Below, one piece after another: positions 8,785 through 15,243 of a stretch of 64,000 nucleotides of DNA. The notes beneath the pieces were generated by a model, which did no database searches, was not told the DNA's origin, and saw only the letters and a list, made by a program, of their open reading frames with translations. The translations under genes and the position numbers were made by a program. The stretch comes from Mycobacterium heckeshornense (GTDB lineage Bacteria; Actinomycetota; Actinomycetes; Mycobacteriales; Mycobacteriaceae), in the NCBI RefSeq assembly GCF_016592155.1, contig NZ_AP024237.1, positions 1,736,001-1,800,000 on the forward strand, in the 5' to 3' direction. Within the stretch, counting starts at the first letter, position 1, and each line of letters opens with the position of its first letter.

Positions 8785-8967
8785 ATGCCGACACTCAGCT
8801 ACGGCAACCAGGCACCGATCACACTCACGGCCGCCGAGGCAACAACAGTCCTCGACGCGATGCGCGCCGCAACCGCCGACGGCGGCAACCAAGGCAGCGT
8901 CGTGACGGTCGCCGGCCTGACACTTCTGATCGGCCCCTCGACGCCAGTCGCCGTCACCACGACATGA
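8785..8967 (+). CDS. Small element protein, unknown
   Basis: 60 residues from ATG 8785 with an AGGGAA ribosome site. Sequence MPTLSYGNQAPITLTAAEA.. ends VAGLTLLIGPSTPVAVTTT. It looks like a compact beta-rich domain with one helix. No cysteines and no recognisable family. The stop overlaps the next ATG (ATGA). Confidence 0.6.
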   Translation: MPTLSYGNQAPITLTAAEATTVLDAMRAATADGGNQGSVVTVAGLTLLIGPSTPVAVTTT

Positions 8968-9209
8968 CCGGAGCGGAGCCGCCGCGCTTCCCGAGTTGCT
9001 GGGCGCGGCACGCGCCGAGCGGTCTGGCAGTCGGGTCCGGACCGCTCGGCGCACCCACCCAGGGGGTAACCCCCCGGCCGCGCCGCACAGACCGAAGCGC
9101 CTTAGCAGCTCAGCTTGTGCGTGCGGCCCGGCGAAACGCCGTTTTTGCCAGCTTGTCGCGGCAGCGCCGGGTTCCCCGGCTCATAGACCCTGACCAGGGA
9201 GGACGATGA
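8964..9209 (+). CDS. Possible small basic protein upstream of terS
   Basis: 81 residues; ATG overlaps the previous stop, and its own stop overlaps the terS ATG (ATGA), the pattern seen throughout this operon. Composition is Arg/Pro-rich (TPRPRRTDRSALAAQLVRAA, FASLSRQRRVPRLIDP), and two other frames here are also open, so coding status is uncertain. Only the coupling supports it. Confidence 0.42.
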   Translation: MTGAEPPRFPSCWARHAPSGLAVGSGPLGAPTQGVTPRPRRTDRSALAAQLVRAARRNAVFASLSRQRRVPRLIDPDQGGR

Positions 9210-9601
9210 GCATGCAGGCACCAAGACCACCGCGCGGGTTAGCTGCCGCGGGCCGCAAACTGTGGCGCGAAGTCGTTGCCGAAGCCACCGCCGAGGGCCT
9301 GGTTCTGACCGCGGTCGAGCGGTACTGGCTGGAGACGGCGGCCAAGCTGGTCGATCAGGCCGCAACCCTTGAGGCCGAGCTGGTCGGCGCACCGAAGATG
9401 GTGCGCGGGTCACAGGGCCAGGAGGTCATCAACCCGCTCATCTCCGAGCTGCGCCAGTTGCGACAGGCGGCGGACCGATCACTCGCCCGGCTGCGAATCG
9501 AGCCAGATGAATCGTCGAACGCCAACATCCGCGTGATCAGCACCAGCAGCACTCAGGCGCGTCGCGCGGCTCACACGCGCTGGCGCGGCGCGGGCGCATG
9601 A
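9206..9601 (+). CDS. Phage terminase small subunit, P27-like
   Basis: 131 residues from ATG 9206 with an AGGGAGG ribosome site. It matches the P27-type small-terminase layout: GLAAAGRKLWREVVAEATA, then LTAVERYWLETAAKLVDQAA, LEAELVGAPKMVRGSQGQ and NPLISELRQLRQAADRSLARL. Small terminases recognise the packaging site and recruit the large terminase motor. No large terminase is encoded in the element. A lone terS is typical of packaging-redirecting satellites, which use a helper phage TerL. Family assignment rests on remembered pattern. Confidence 0.72.
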   Translation: MSMQAPRPPRGLAAAGRKLWREVVAEATAEGLVLTAVERYWLETAAKLVDQAATLEAELVGAPKMVRGSQGQEVINPLISELRQLRQAADRSLARLRIEPDESSNANIRVISTSSTQARRAAHTRWRGAGA

Positions 9602-9858
9602 GGCGAATCGGCAGCACATCCGGCCTACGCGAGCTGCTGATCGCGGGGCATGAACCTTCGTGGCAGCGCTGGCGTATCCCCGGCCGGGCCTGCGACTTCG
9701 AACTCGACCTGAAAGCCGGCCGTCCGGTCGTGGTTTCCTCGGCGCAACTGCTGGCCGCGCTGATGCGCGCCGGCCTGCCTCACCGCGAGTTCGCGTTGGG
9801 CGGCCAGCATCACGGCGGCGCGTTCGTCCTGGACGAGCATGACCGGCTGGTCGAATAG
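9598..9858 (+). CDS. Element protein downstream of terS, unknown
   Basis: 86 residues, ATG overlapping the terS stop. Sequence RRIGSTSGLRELLIAGHEP, then FELDLKAGRPVVVSSAQLLAAL (quoted in part) and REFALGGQHHGGAFVLDEHD. No family is recognised. It is the last gene of the rightward operon; the next kilobase carries repeats and no clear gene. Confidence 0.6.
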   Translation: MRRIGSTSGLRELLIAGHEPSWQRWRIPGRACDFELDLKAGRPVVVSSAQLLAALMRAGLPHREFALGGQHHGGAFVLDEHDRLVE

Positions 9859-10075
9859 TCGCGGTCGATTCGGCCACTACCGCCGACCGATAGCTCGCTG
9901 CGGGAAGCTGAGCGTACGCAAGTTTGCGTTGTCCCAGGTTGCTGGCATCGACAACTTGGGTGACCTGCACAAGCCTTGAATCGACAGTGGTCGAGACGTT
10001 TGCTGGTAGGTGTACCAATCTGGAACCTGATCTTGAACCGACCGACCAGGACGCCATCGCCGGACAGCCGGTCGC

Positions 10076-10115
10076 GGCCGTCGCCAGCAACCACGGTGCT
10101 TAAGACCGTGGTTGC
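10076..10115. repeat. 40-bp hairpin direct repeat, copy 1
   Basis: Identical to 10701-10740. It contains an inverted repeat with arms GCCAGCAACCACGGT and ACCGTGGTTGCTGGC around GCTTAAG; in this copy the 15-bp arms extend to 10083-10119. Confidence 0.85.
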
Positions 10116-10260
10116 TGGCACCAACCACAACGTTGGCCGTTGTAGTTGCCGGTCGCGAAGCCGAGCAGATCAGCGCGGCCGCAAAAAAGCGCGAGCAGTC
10201 GCCGAACGGCACCGCTGGGAAGCTGAGCAGCGCCGCGTAAATAACGAAACGGTAACGGTA

Positions 10261-10302
10261 GATGTGGCAGATCTGCCACATCTGGGCGGTCATTTGACGG
10301 CG
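10261..10302. repeat. 22-bp palindrome plus flank, unit 1
   Basis: Perfect palindrome 10261-10282 (arm GATGTGGCAGA) followed by GGCGGTCATTTGACGGCGG. Repeated at 10438-10480 with arm GATGTGGCCGA and the same flank. Confidence 0.8.
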
Positions 10303-10437
10303 GTGCAGCGGGCGGCTATCGCGTGCGAGGCGCTGCCACTGCTCGAGGAGGAAGGCCGCCGCAAAAAAGCGCGAGCGGCAGCGGAGGAGCAACGTCGTCG
10401 CGCAGCCTTGCGCAACACGGAAAACAAGCTCAGTCAG

Positions 10438-10480
10438 GATGTGGCCGATCGGCCACATCCTGGCGGTCATTTGACGGCGG
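10438..10480. repeat. 22-bp palindrome plus flank, unit 2
   Basis: Perfect palindrome 10438-10459 (arm GATGTGGCCGA), then the same GGCGGTCATTTGACGGCGG flank as unit 1. Confidence 0.8.
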
Positions 10481-10528
10481 GGAAAGTGCGGCTATCGCCT
10501 TGGAGTCGCCACCCACCGACCCGGAATC

Positions 10529-10558
10529 CCCAGATGTGGCCGATCGGCCACATCTGGG
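10529..10558. repeat. 30-bp perfect palindrome, unit 3
   Basis: Arms CCCAGATGTGGCCGA; contains the same 22-bp core as unit 2 but lacks the GGCGGTCATTTGACG flank. Confidence 0.8.
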
Positions 10559-10700
10559 CAGCCGGGAGAAACCGAAACAACGCGCACCCAGGTCCAGTGA
10601 TATTACCGCGCGCGTGCGGCCTCCGCGACACGCCGCTCGTCCAGCGTGGCGAGCCACATTGTGAGCGTGCGCCGATCAATCATCAGCATTTCACGGGACC

Positions 10701-10740
10701 GGCCGTCGCCAGCAACCACGGTGCTTAAGACCGTGGTTGC
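10701..10740. repeat. 40-bp hairpin direct repeat, copy 2
   Basis: Exact second copy of 10076-10115. Here the right arm diverges after TTGC, leaving an 11-bp stem. The two copies bracket the palindrome-rich 585 bp between them. Confidence 0.85.
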
Positions 10741-10867
10741 CCATGACCTGCTGCGAAGCTTCTTGGCCTGACTGTCCGGATCGACACCCAGCGAATCGCA
10801 ACAGGGAGTCAGGATTACAGCCCTTCTCTGGTGACCCTCGGCGCGCCGGCACTGGCATGTGCGGTCA

Positions 10868-11203
10868 TCATGACCGCGCGTGAGCTACCCGGCCGTCGTC
10901 GGTGGCCGGGTAGGCAGTCTTGGTGGGTGGCCGGCCGACTTGCGCGAACGGCGCGCGCGCCGCGCGGTCGCGCGCGGCGCTGACGACTTTCTGCCAGCGG
11001 CTCCAGTCGGCGCGCGCAGCGAAGGGCTGTAGGGCTGGCGTGTCGGGCAGGCTGGTGTCCCGCCGTAGCGGCCAGCGCCGGCGTATCACCCCGGCCAGCA
11101 CCGAGCAGCCGGGTCGGTGACGCACGATGGCGATAGTCGAGTTGCCGTCACTGACCGGATCCGCCGAGGCGGCGCAGCGGGCGCAAGCGAAGAACTCCAC
11201 CAT
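10868..11203 (-). CDS. Element-encoded Cys/His protein, unknown
   Basis: About 111 residues from ATG 11203; GTG 11209 is an alternative start and no strong ribosome site separates them. The N-terminus FFACARCAASADPVSDGNST followed by HRPGC has a CxxC..H..C arrangement suggesting zinc. The rest is basic (RRRWPLRRD, RAARAPFAQVGRPP). Last gene of the leftward block; function unknown. Confidence 0.5.
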   Translation of the reverse strand: MVEFFACARCAASADPVSDGNSTIAIVRHRPGCSVLAGVIRRRWPLRRDTSLPDTPALQPFAARADWSRWQKVVSAARDRAARAPFAQVGRPPTKTAYPATDDGRVAHARS

Positions 11204-11260
11204 CGCCACTAGTGTGCAGCACGCCAGCGGCGCGCCGAGTCTGCCGCGACCTGGCCGTCG

Positions 11261-11560
11261 TTACGGGACCACATATCGCCAAGTGGTCGGTTCCCGGTTC
11301 AGGCATGCCGGCGGGTAGTCGCCGTAGATCCCTCGGTCGTCTCCGGCCATCACCCAGGCGTGCTGGCGGTCGGCGCGAGCGGCCAGCTCGGCGAGCTGCC
11401 GGCGCCGCGCATCGCGCGCGGCGCACATGTCGCGGTAGGCCCGTTTGAGCGTCCAGGCCATCAGCACGATGGCCGCCAGGCCGATGATCCACCAGATGAA
11501 GTGCGCGATGATTCCGACGAGCAGCAGCACGGCGAAAAGATGACCGAGGATTCCCGTCAT
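11261..11560 (-). CDS. Small membrane protein of the element
   Basis: 99 residues from ATG 11560, overlapping the stop of the upstream gene (ATGA on the minus strand). One long or two short membrane segments lie at residues about 4-40 (LGHLFAVLLLVGIIAHFIWW, IIGLAAIVLMAWTL). A basic cytoplasmic part follows (KRAYRDMCAARDARRRQLAEL). Small membrane proteins in integrated elements often affect host or superinfecting phage, but nothing specific supports that here. Confidence 0.65.
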   Translation of the reverse strand: MTGILGHLFAVLLLVGIIAHFIWWIIGLAAIVLMAWTLKRAYRDMCAARDARRRQLAELAARADRQHAWVMAGDDRGIYGDYPPACLNREPTTWRYVVP

Positions 11561-11802
11561 GGTGCTGAGTCCCACCGCTCCACGATGCGCCGGTAAGTGT
11601 CGTGGTCGATGTGGTCGTCGAGGTACTGGATCACCCGGTCCGGGCCGGGGTAGCCGGACAGGTCGTGCTCGCCGAGCAGGCCGGGGTATTCGGCCAGCAG
11701 GTCGTCGATGATGCGGCCGACATTCCACGTGTCGCGGCCGTCCCACGGCAGTGTGACCAGCACGTAGCGGATCAGGTCTTTACGGGTGACGGTTGCCCTC
11801 AT
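11557..11802 (-). CDS. Small acidic element protein, unknown
   Basis: 81 residues, MRATVTRKDLIRYVLVTLPW, then NVGRIIDDLLAEYPGLLGEHD and DRVIQYLDDHIDHDTYRRI (quoted in parts). It overlaps both neighbours by ATGA, so it is part of the leftward operon. Predominantly helical and acidic. No family is recognised. Confidence 0.65.
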   Translation of the reverse strand: MRATVTRKDLIRYVLVTLPWDGRDTWNVGRIIDDLLAEYPGLLGEHDLSGYPGPDRVIQYLDDHIDHDTYRRIVERWDSAP

Positions 11803-12122
11803 CGCGTACCTGCTTGTTCGGCGCGCAGGTCACCTTCAGCGCGAAGGTCGCCTTCGACGACGAACCGTAGCCGGTCGGCGTAGGTGATCGTGTCGGCGAT
11901 TTTCCCGGCCAGCTCGAACGCGCGCGTCGCGCGGGCACCGGATAGGTGTTCCTCGGCCCAGCGGGCGCGGGTCAAAGCGTCGCGCAGCAGATGGCGGCAC
12001 TCGTCGAGGCACTTGGCGGCTTCGGTGATCCCGCTGGCCGCGCCGGCGCGGGCTTCCTCGGCGCGGCGGCGTTCCTCGGCCAGCTCGGCGGGCGTCGCCT
12101 GCCGGTAGTCATCGCGGCCCAT
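11799..12122 (-). CDS. Helical element protein, unknown
   Basis: About 107 residues from ATG 12122; ATG 12134 is an alternative and the frame is open to 12197. Sequence GRDDYRQATPAELAEERRR.. then ITEAAKCLDECRHLLRDALT and ATRAFELAGKIADTITYADR (in part). Long amphipathic helices, likely coiled coil. It overlaps the end of the second recombinase gene by about 14 bp and is coupled downstream by ATGA. Confidence 0.6.
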   Translation of the reverse strand: MGRDDYRQATPAELAEERRRAEEARAGAASGITEAAKCLDECRHLLRDALTRARWAEEHLSGARATRAFELAGKIADTITYADRLRFVVEGDLRAEGDLRAEQAGTR

Positions 12123-13041
12123 CGGCGGCTCCATCGTCGTGTTGGGCGCGCGCACCGCCCGCGGCCAGCCGGTTGATCGCTTCCGTGCGCCGAGCATCCG
12201 ACACCTGAGTGTAAATGGCGGTGGTGTTCAAATTGGCGTGCCGCAGCAGGGTTTGCGCGGTGCGCAGATCGGTGCCGTCGCTGACCAGCTTGGTTCCGTA
12301 CCAGTGACGCAGCCTATGTGCGGTGCCGCCTGGAATGCCGGCGCGATCCATTGCCTGCCCGATGATGTCGGCGACGCCGCGTGGCCGGATCGGCTGCCCG
12401 CGCCGGCGCGCGTTGCCCGGAAACCACCAACCGCGCCGGGGCATCGTCTCGGCGGCCTCAACCAGCAGCGGATGCAGCGGCAGTATCGCGGTCACGTTGC
12501 CCTTGCCGGTCACCCGCAGGGTGCGCGCCTGGGGGTCAACGTCCTCGCCGCGTATTTTGGCGATTTCATGCACCCGCAAGCCCGCGAACGCCGCCAACAG
12601 GATCATCACACGGGTGCGGTGATGCATGCGCACCGCGAGCAGGTTTTGCAACTGCTCATCGGTGATCGGCCGGGGTACGCCTTTGGAGGCCTTCGGGCGT
12701 GGTAGCTGCGCTGCGGCATTCGTGCCGCCGTTTTGCCCCAACCAGCGGTAGAAGCTGTGAATGTAGCCGTAGTAGGCGGCGCGGCTGTTGGGCTTCAAAT
12801 TGGGCCGGCCAAGGAACCGGGCGATGTCAAGGGGCCGCACCGACTCCACGCCCACCCCGGCGAATTTCTCCAACCGGCGCAACACACCCAGGGTTTCGTT
12901 GATCGTGCGGTTGGAGCGGCCCGCGCCGCGCATGTACAGCTCCCAGCGCTCCAATGCGCTCAGCTCGCCATCGTCATCGCCGGAACCGGCGGCGGGCACC
13001 ACCAACGCCAAATGCCGGTGGCGGTGTCGGGCCGCGCTCAT
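12109..13041 (-). CDS. Second tyrosine recombinase of the element (Int2, XerC/D-like)
   Basis: 310 residues from ATG 13041, overlapping the upstream stop (ATGA). The frame is open to 13224, but that part lies over the neighbouring gene. N-terminal core-binding SAM-like domain: about 28-115 (ERWELYMRGAGRSNRTINETL in part; YYGYIHSFYRWL). Catalytic domain: Arg in GLRVHEIAKIRGEDV, HRLRHWYGT, LLRHANLNTTAIYTQV with the nucleophilic Tyr. All catalytic residues are present. Unlike Int1 it lacks an AP2-like arm-binding domain and resembles XerC/D-type enzymes. It may resolve multimers, act at the repeats at 10.1-10.7 kb, or be the integrase of a formerly separate element. Confidence 0.88.
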   Translation of the reverse strand: MSAARHRHRHLALVVPAAGSGDDDGELSALERWELYMRGAGRSNRTINETLGVLRRLEKFAGVGVESVRPLDIARFLGRPNLKPNSRAAYYGYIHSFYRWLGQNGGTNAAAQLPRPKASKGVPRPITDEQLQNLLAVRMHHRTRVMILLAAFAGLRVHEIAKIRGEDVDPQARTLRVTGKGNVTAILPLHPLLVEAAETMPRRGWWFPGNARRRGQPIRPRGVADIIGQAMDRAGIPGGTAHRLRHWYGTKLVSDGTDLRTAQTLLRHANLNTTAIYTQVSDARRTEAINRLAAGGARAQHDDGAADGPR

Positions 13042-13340
13042 AGCCGCACCAACCGTACTGCGGTGGCCAGGTCGTCGAACACGCACCCGCAATGCGCGCA
13101 GCGCGCCGGGCCCGTGTAAAACTGCGCCCGAGTCTGCCGCAGCCACGCGGCCTTGTGCTGCCCGCACATCAGCACCGCCTCGCAGCCGTGCAGGTTCACC
13201 CGCCAGCCGGCCGGCCGGCGGCATCGCCGACCCTCACCGGCGGCGGGCATCTCACAACCCGGCGGGCAATCGAACATAGACACCACCGCCTCCAACCCGT
13301 CACCGGCCCGGCACAACTGGCGGTAGGACCCAATGGACAT
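13038..13340 (-). CDS. Cys-rich putative zinc-binding protein upstream of Int2
   Basis: 100 residues from ATG 13340 with a GGGAG ribosome site. Cysteine clusters MFDCPPGCEMP, GRRCRRPA, MCGQH and ARCAHCGCVFD suggest two zinc sites. It is the first gene of the leftward operon and begins 84 bp from attR, so the operon promoter must lie within that short stretch or in the tRNA region. Function unknown. Confidence 0.65.
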   Translation of the reverse strand: MSIGSYRQLCRAGDGLEAVVSMFDCPPGCEMPAAGEGRRCRRPAGWRVNLHGCEAVLMCGQHKAAWLRQTRAQFYTGPARCAHCGCVFDDLATAVRLVRL

Positions 13341-13424
13341 GTGGCTCCCATCTGTTTGTGAGCCACACCGAAGAAGCCTAGTTGCACGAATCTTGCGCGA
13401 CGGTCTATCTGCGCTGGTCAGATA

Positions 13425-13449
13425 GTGCCCCCGGCAGGAATCGAACCTG
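13425..13449. repeat. attR, 25-bp core inside tRNA-Arg
   Basis: Exact copy of 2666-2690. Here it forms the 3' end of the intact tRNA gene, so integration restored a functional tRNA at the right end. Confidence 0.9.
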
Positions 13450-13499
13450 CGACCTAGGGATTAGAAGGCCCTTGCTCTATCCAACTGAGCTACGGAGGC
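13426..13499 (-). tRNA. tRNA-Arg (anticodon TCT)
   Basis: 74 nt on the minus strand, no encoded CCA. Acceptor GCCTCCG pairs with CGGGGGC (one G-T pair), discriminator A. D-stem GCTC/GAGC, anticodon loop CTTCTAA, T-stem GCAGG/CCTGC with TTCGAAT. It reads the codon AGA, rare in this GC-rich genome. It is the integration target: its 3' 24-25 nt recur at 2666-2690. Confidence 0.95.
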
Positions 13500-13683
13500 A
13501 ATGCGCAGGTCAGTCTATCGAACGGCGGGCACGCGCCCGGGTCAGCGGCGCAACGCCGAGCCGAATGCCATGAGACACAAGAACCATTCACTAGTGTGTG
13601 ACGCACGGCACATGTACGCTACCGCTGGCCGCATGCCAGGTCCGGCGGCGGTGCATGCGCCCGGCGTCAAGGAGTGGCGTTGG

Positions 13684-14943
13684 ATGAGCATGGCTATGGA
13701 GGTGACCACGCGGTGCTCGCGGGCGGGCGCCCGGATATTGCAGCAGGGCCGGCACCTGGCGGCAGACGCGGTCGGTACCTACCGCACTGGTGCCCTGCTG
13801 CTGCGGGGGTCGCCCTTTGCTCTTAGCTGGTTTGCTGGCTGGCTTTCGGCGGAGTTTTCCCCGCAGGTGCTGACCGGGCATGCGTTGTCCCGGATAACGC
13901 CCCTGCCGGTCGGGCGGGTGGCCGCGGCGTGGGCGGCCCAACGGGCCGATCAGATCCTGACTGCCGCACTTGAGGAGTCATTCGGACCTCGGTACCGCGA
14001 TCGGGTATGCCATCCGGTCGGCGATCAGCGCGGGGCTGTGCGCCGCGATGGGCTGTGGCATTCGGTCGGGCATCGTCGGCGCTATGCGGCGCAGACGTCG
14101 GACATCGCCTATGGCCCGAATGGTCGCGACAACCTGCTGGACATCTGGCGCCATCCCGATCTGGTAGACGGACACCGTCGCCCGGTACTGGTGCAGGTGC
14201 CCGGTGGCGGGTGGACCATCAACGGCAAACGCGGGCAGGCGTACCCGCTGATGGGCCGCATGGTCGAGCTCGGCTGGATCTGTGTGTCCATCGACTACCG
14301 TAAGAGCCCCTGCAGCGCGTGGCCGGCACATATCGTCGATGTGAAGAGGGCGATCGCGTGGGTGCGAGACAACATCGCCGACTACGGCGGAGACCCGGGT
14401 TTCATCGCGATCACCGGTGGTTCTGCAGGTGCCCACCTGGCCGCGTTGGCCGCGCTCACCGCAAACGATCCGCGATTTCAGCCCGGGTTTGAACACGCCG
14501 ACACGACCCTGCAGGCCGCGGTGCCGTATTACGGCGTCTACGACTTCACGAAAGCCGAGCACATGCATGAACTGATGCTGCCGTTCCTCGAGCATTTCGT
14601 GATGCAGACCCGATACGCCGACGACCCGGAATTATTCGCGTCGGCGTCGCCAATCTCGCACGCTCACAGCGCAGCTCCACCGTTTTTCGTGCTGCACGGC
14701 GAGAACGATTCGTTGATTCCACGAACACAGGCCCGGGCCTTTTGCGCAACTCTTCGTGAAGCGCGCGCATCGACGGTGTGCTATGCCGAGCTCGTCAACG
14801 CCCACCACGCTTTTGACACCGTCGCCACCGTGCGCTCGCGCCTGGCTGCAGATGCAGTCGCGGATTTTCTTGGCGTGATCTACTGCCGACACGTTCACTC
14901 GGAGGTGGCTTCTTCGATTGACCGTGCAACTCCGGCCAGCTGA
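13684..14943 (+). CDS. lipQ: Carboxylesterase/lipase, hormone-sensitive-lipase-like (LipQ)
   Basis: 419 residues from ATG 13684, which has AAGGAG nine bases upstream; the frame opens at 13501 directly after the tRNA. Alpha/beta hydrolase: oxyanion segment QVPGGGWTI (in place of HGGG), nucleophile in TGGSAGAHLA, acidic residue in HGENDSLIP and histidine in NAHHAFDTV. The N-terminal 100 residues carry a hydrophobic stretch (GALLLRGSPFALSWFAGWL) that could bind membrane. Matches H37Rv LipQ (Rv2485c) in size and place. Physiological ester substrate unknown. Confidence 0.85.
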   Translation: MSMAMEVTTRCSRAGARILQQGRHLAADAVGTYRTGALLLRGSPFALSWFAGWLSAEFSPQVLTGHALSRITPLPVGRVAAAWAAQRADQILTAALEESFGPRYRDRVCHPVGDQRGAVRRDGLWHSVGHRRRYAAQTSDIAYGPNGRDNLLDIWRHPDLVDGHRRPVLVQVPGGGWTINGKRGQAYPLMGRMVELGWICVSIDYRKSPCSAWPAHIVDVKRAIAWVRDNIADYGGDPGFIAITGGSAGAHLAALAALTANDPRFQPGFEHADTTLQAAVPYYGVYDFTKAEHMHELMLPFLEHFVMQTRYADDPELFASASPISHAHSAAPPFFVLHGENDSLIPRTQARAFCATLREARASTVCYAELVNAHHAFDTVATVRSRLAADAVADFLGVIYCRHVHSEVASSIDRATPAS

Positions 14944-15143
14944 ATCGCACACCGAGCTGTCCAATTTATTGGTCTAGCAGGCCATTTCGTGACTTGTCCA
15001 CTGGCCGACGAGCTCCTCGGCGCGGATCCGCACAATCAGCTGCCACCACCGCGTCAACCGGACTAGCGTTGTCTTGGCACAGGTCGCGTATCACGGGAGG
15101 CTTGAGTGGCGATGCCAGCGCGGTCGCGTCGGAGGTGGCAACG

Positions 15144-15243
15144 GTGACTGATTCCGTCGACTCGGCCGAACTGCCGGCCGAGCTGGGAGCGGTCGACTAT
15201 CTGCTGCACCGGGGAAGCCAACCCGCGGACTCGGTCCGGAATC
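15144..15243 (+). other. Out-of-frame N-terminal codons of the WS/DGAT gene
   Basis: GTG 15144 with GGAGG eight bases upstream starts MTDSVDSAELPAELGAVDYL, then LHRG. This is the expected N-terminus of the Rv2484c family. The continuation GEANPRTRSGI lies in the frame of the gene at 15244. The switch falls at the G run 15211-15214. Restoring the frame needs two added bases or one removed. Confidence 0.75.

Larger units (their letters stand above)
9859..10867. other. Repeat- and palindrome-rich segment without a clear intact gene
   Basis: Between the convergent rightward and leftward gene blocks. It holds a duplicated 40-bp hairpin repeat, three long palindromes and a repeated 18-bp A-tract segment (10179-10196 and 10359-10376). 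One plus-strand frame across 10170-10490 reads RKKARAVAE..DVADLPHLGGHLTAVQRAAI..LLEEEGRRKKARAAAEEQ. This resembles part of ParB-like or replication-associated proteins of actinobacterial phages. The frame breaks after 10480, so it is probably a remnant. Confidence 0.6.
2666..13449. mobile_element. Integrated phage-satellite-like element at tRNA-Arg(TCT), phiRv2-related
   Basis: Bounded by an exact 25-bp direct repeat (2666-2690 and 13425-13449) that is the 3' end of a tRNA-Arg gene; the unit is 10,759 bp counting one repeat. It holds two tyrosine recombinases, an excisionase-like protein, DUF2742 and DUF3631 proteins, iterons, HTH and coiled-coil proteins and a P27-like small terminase. No capsid, portal, tail, lysis or large terminase genes are seen. 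The integrase and DUF2742 protein resemble those of the M. tuberculosis phiRv elements (from memory). Gene order fits phage-inducible island-type satellites; the satellite assignment is inference. Confidence 0.85.

Noticed and set aside
10261..10558. Rho-independent terminators formed by the three palindromes
   Set aside because: They have no loop or tail, recur with shared flanks and include coding-like codons; a repeat or protein-binding role is more likely.
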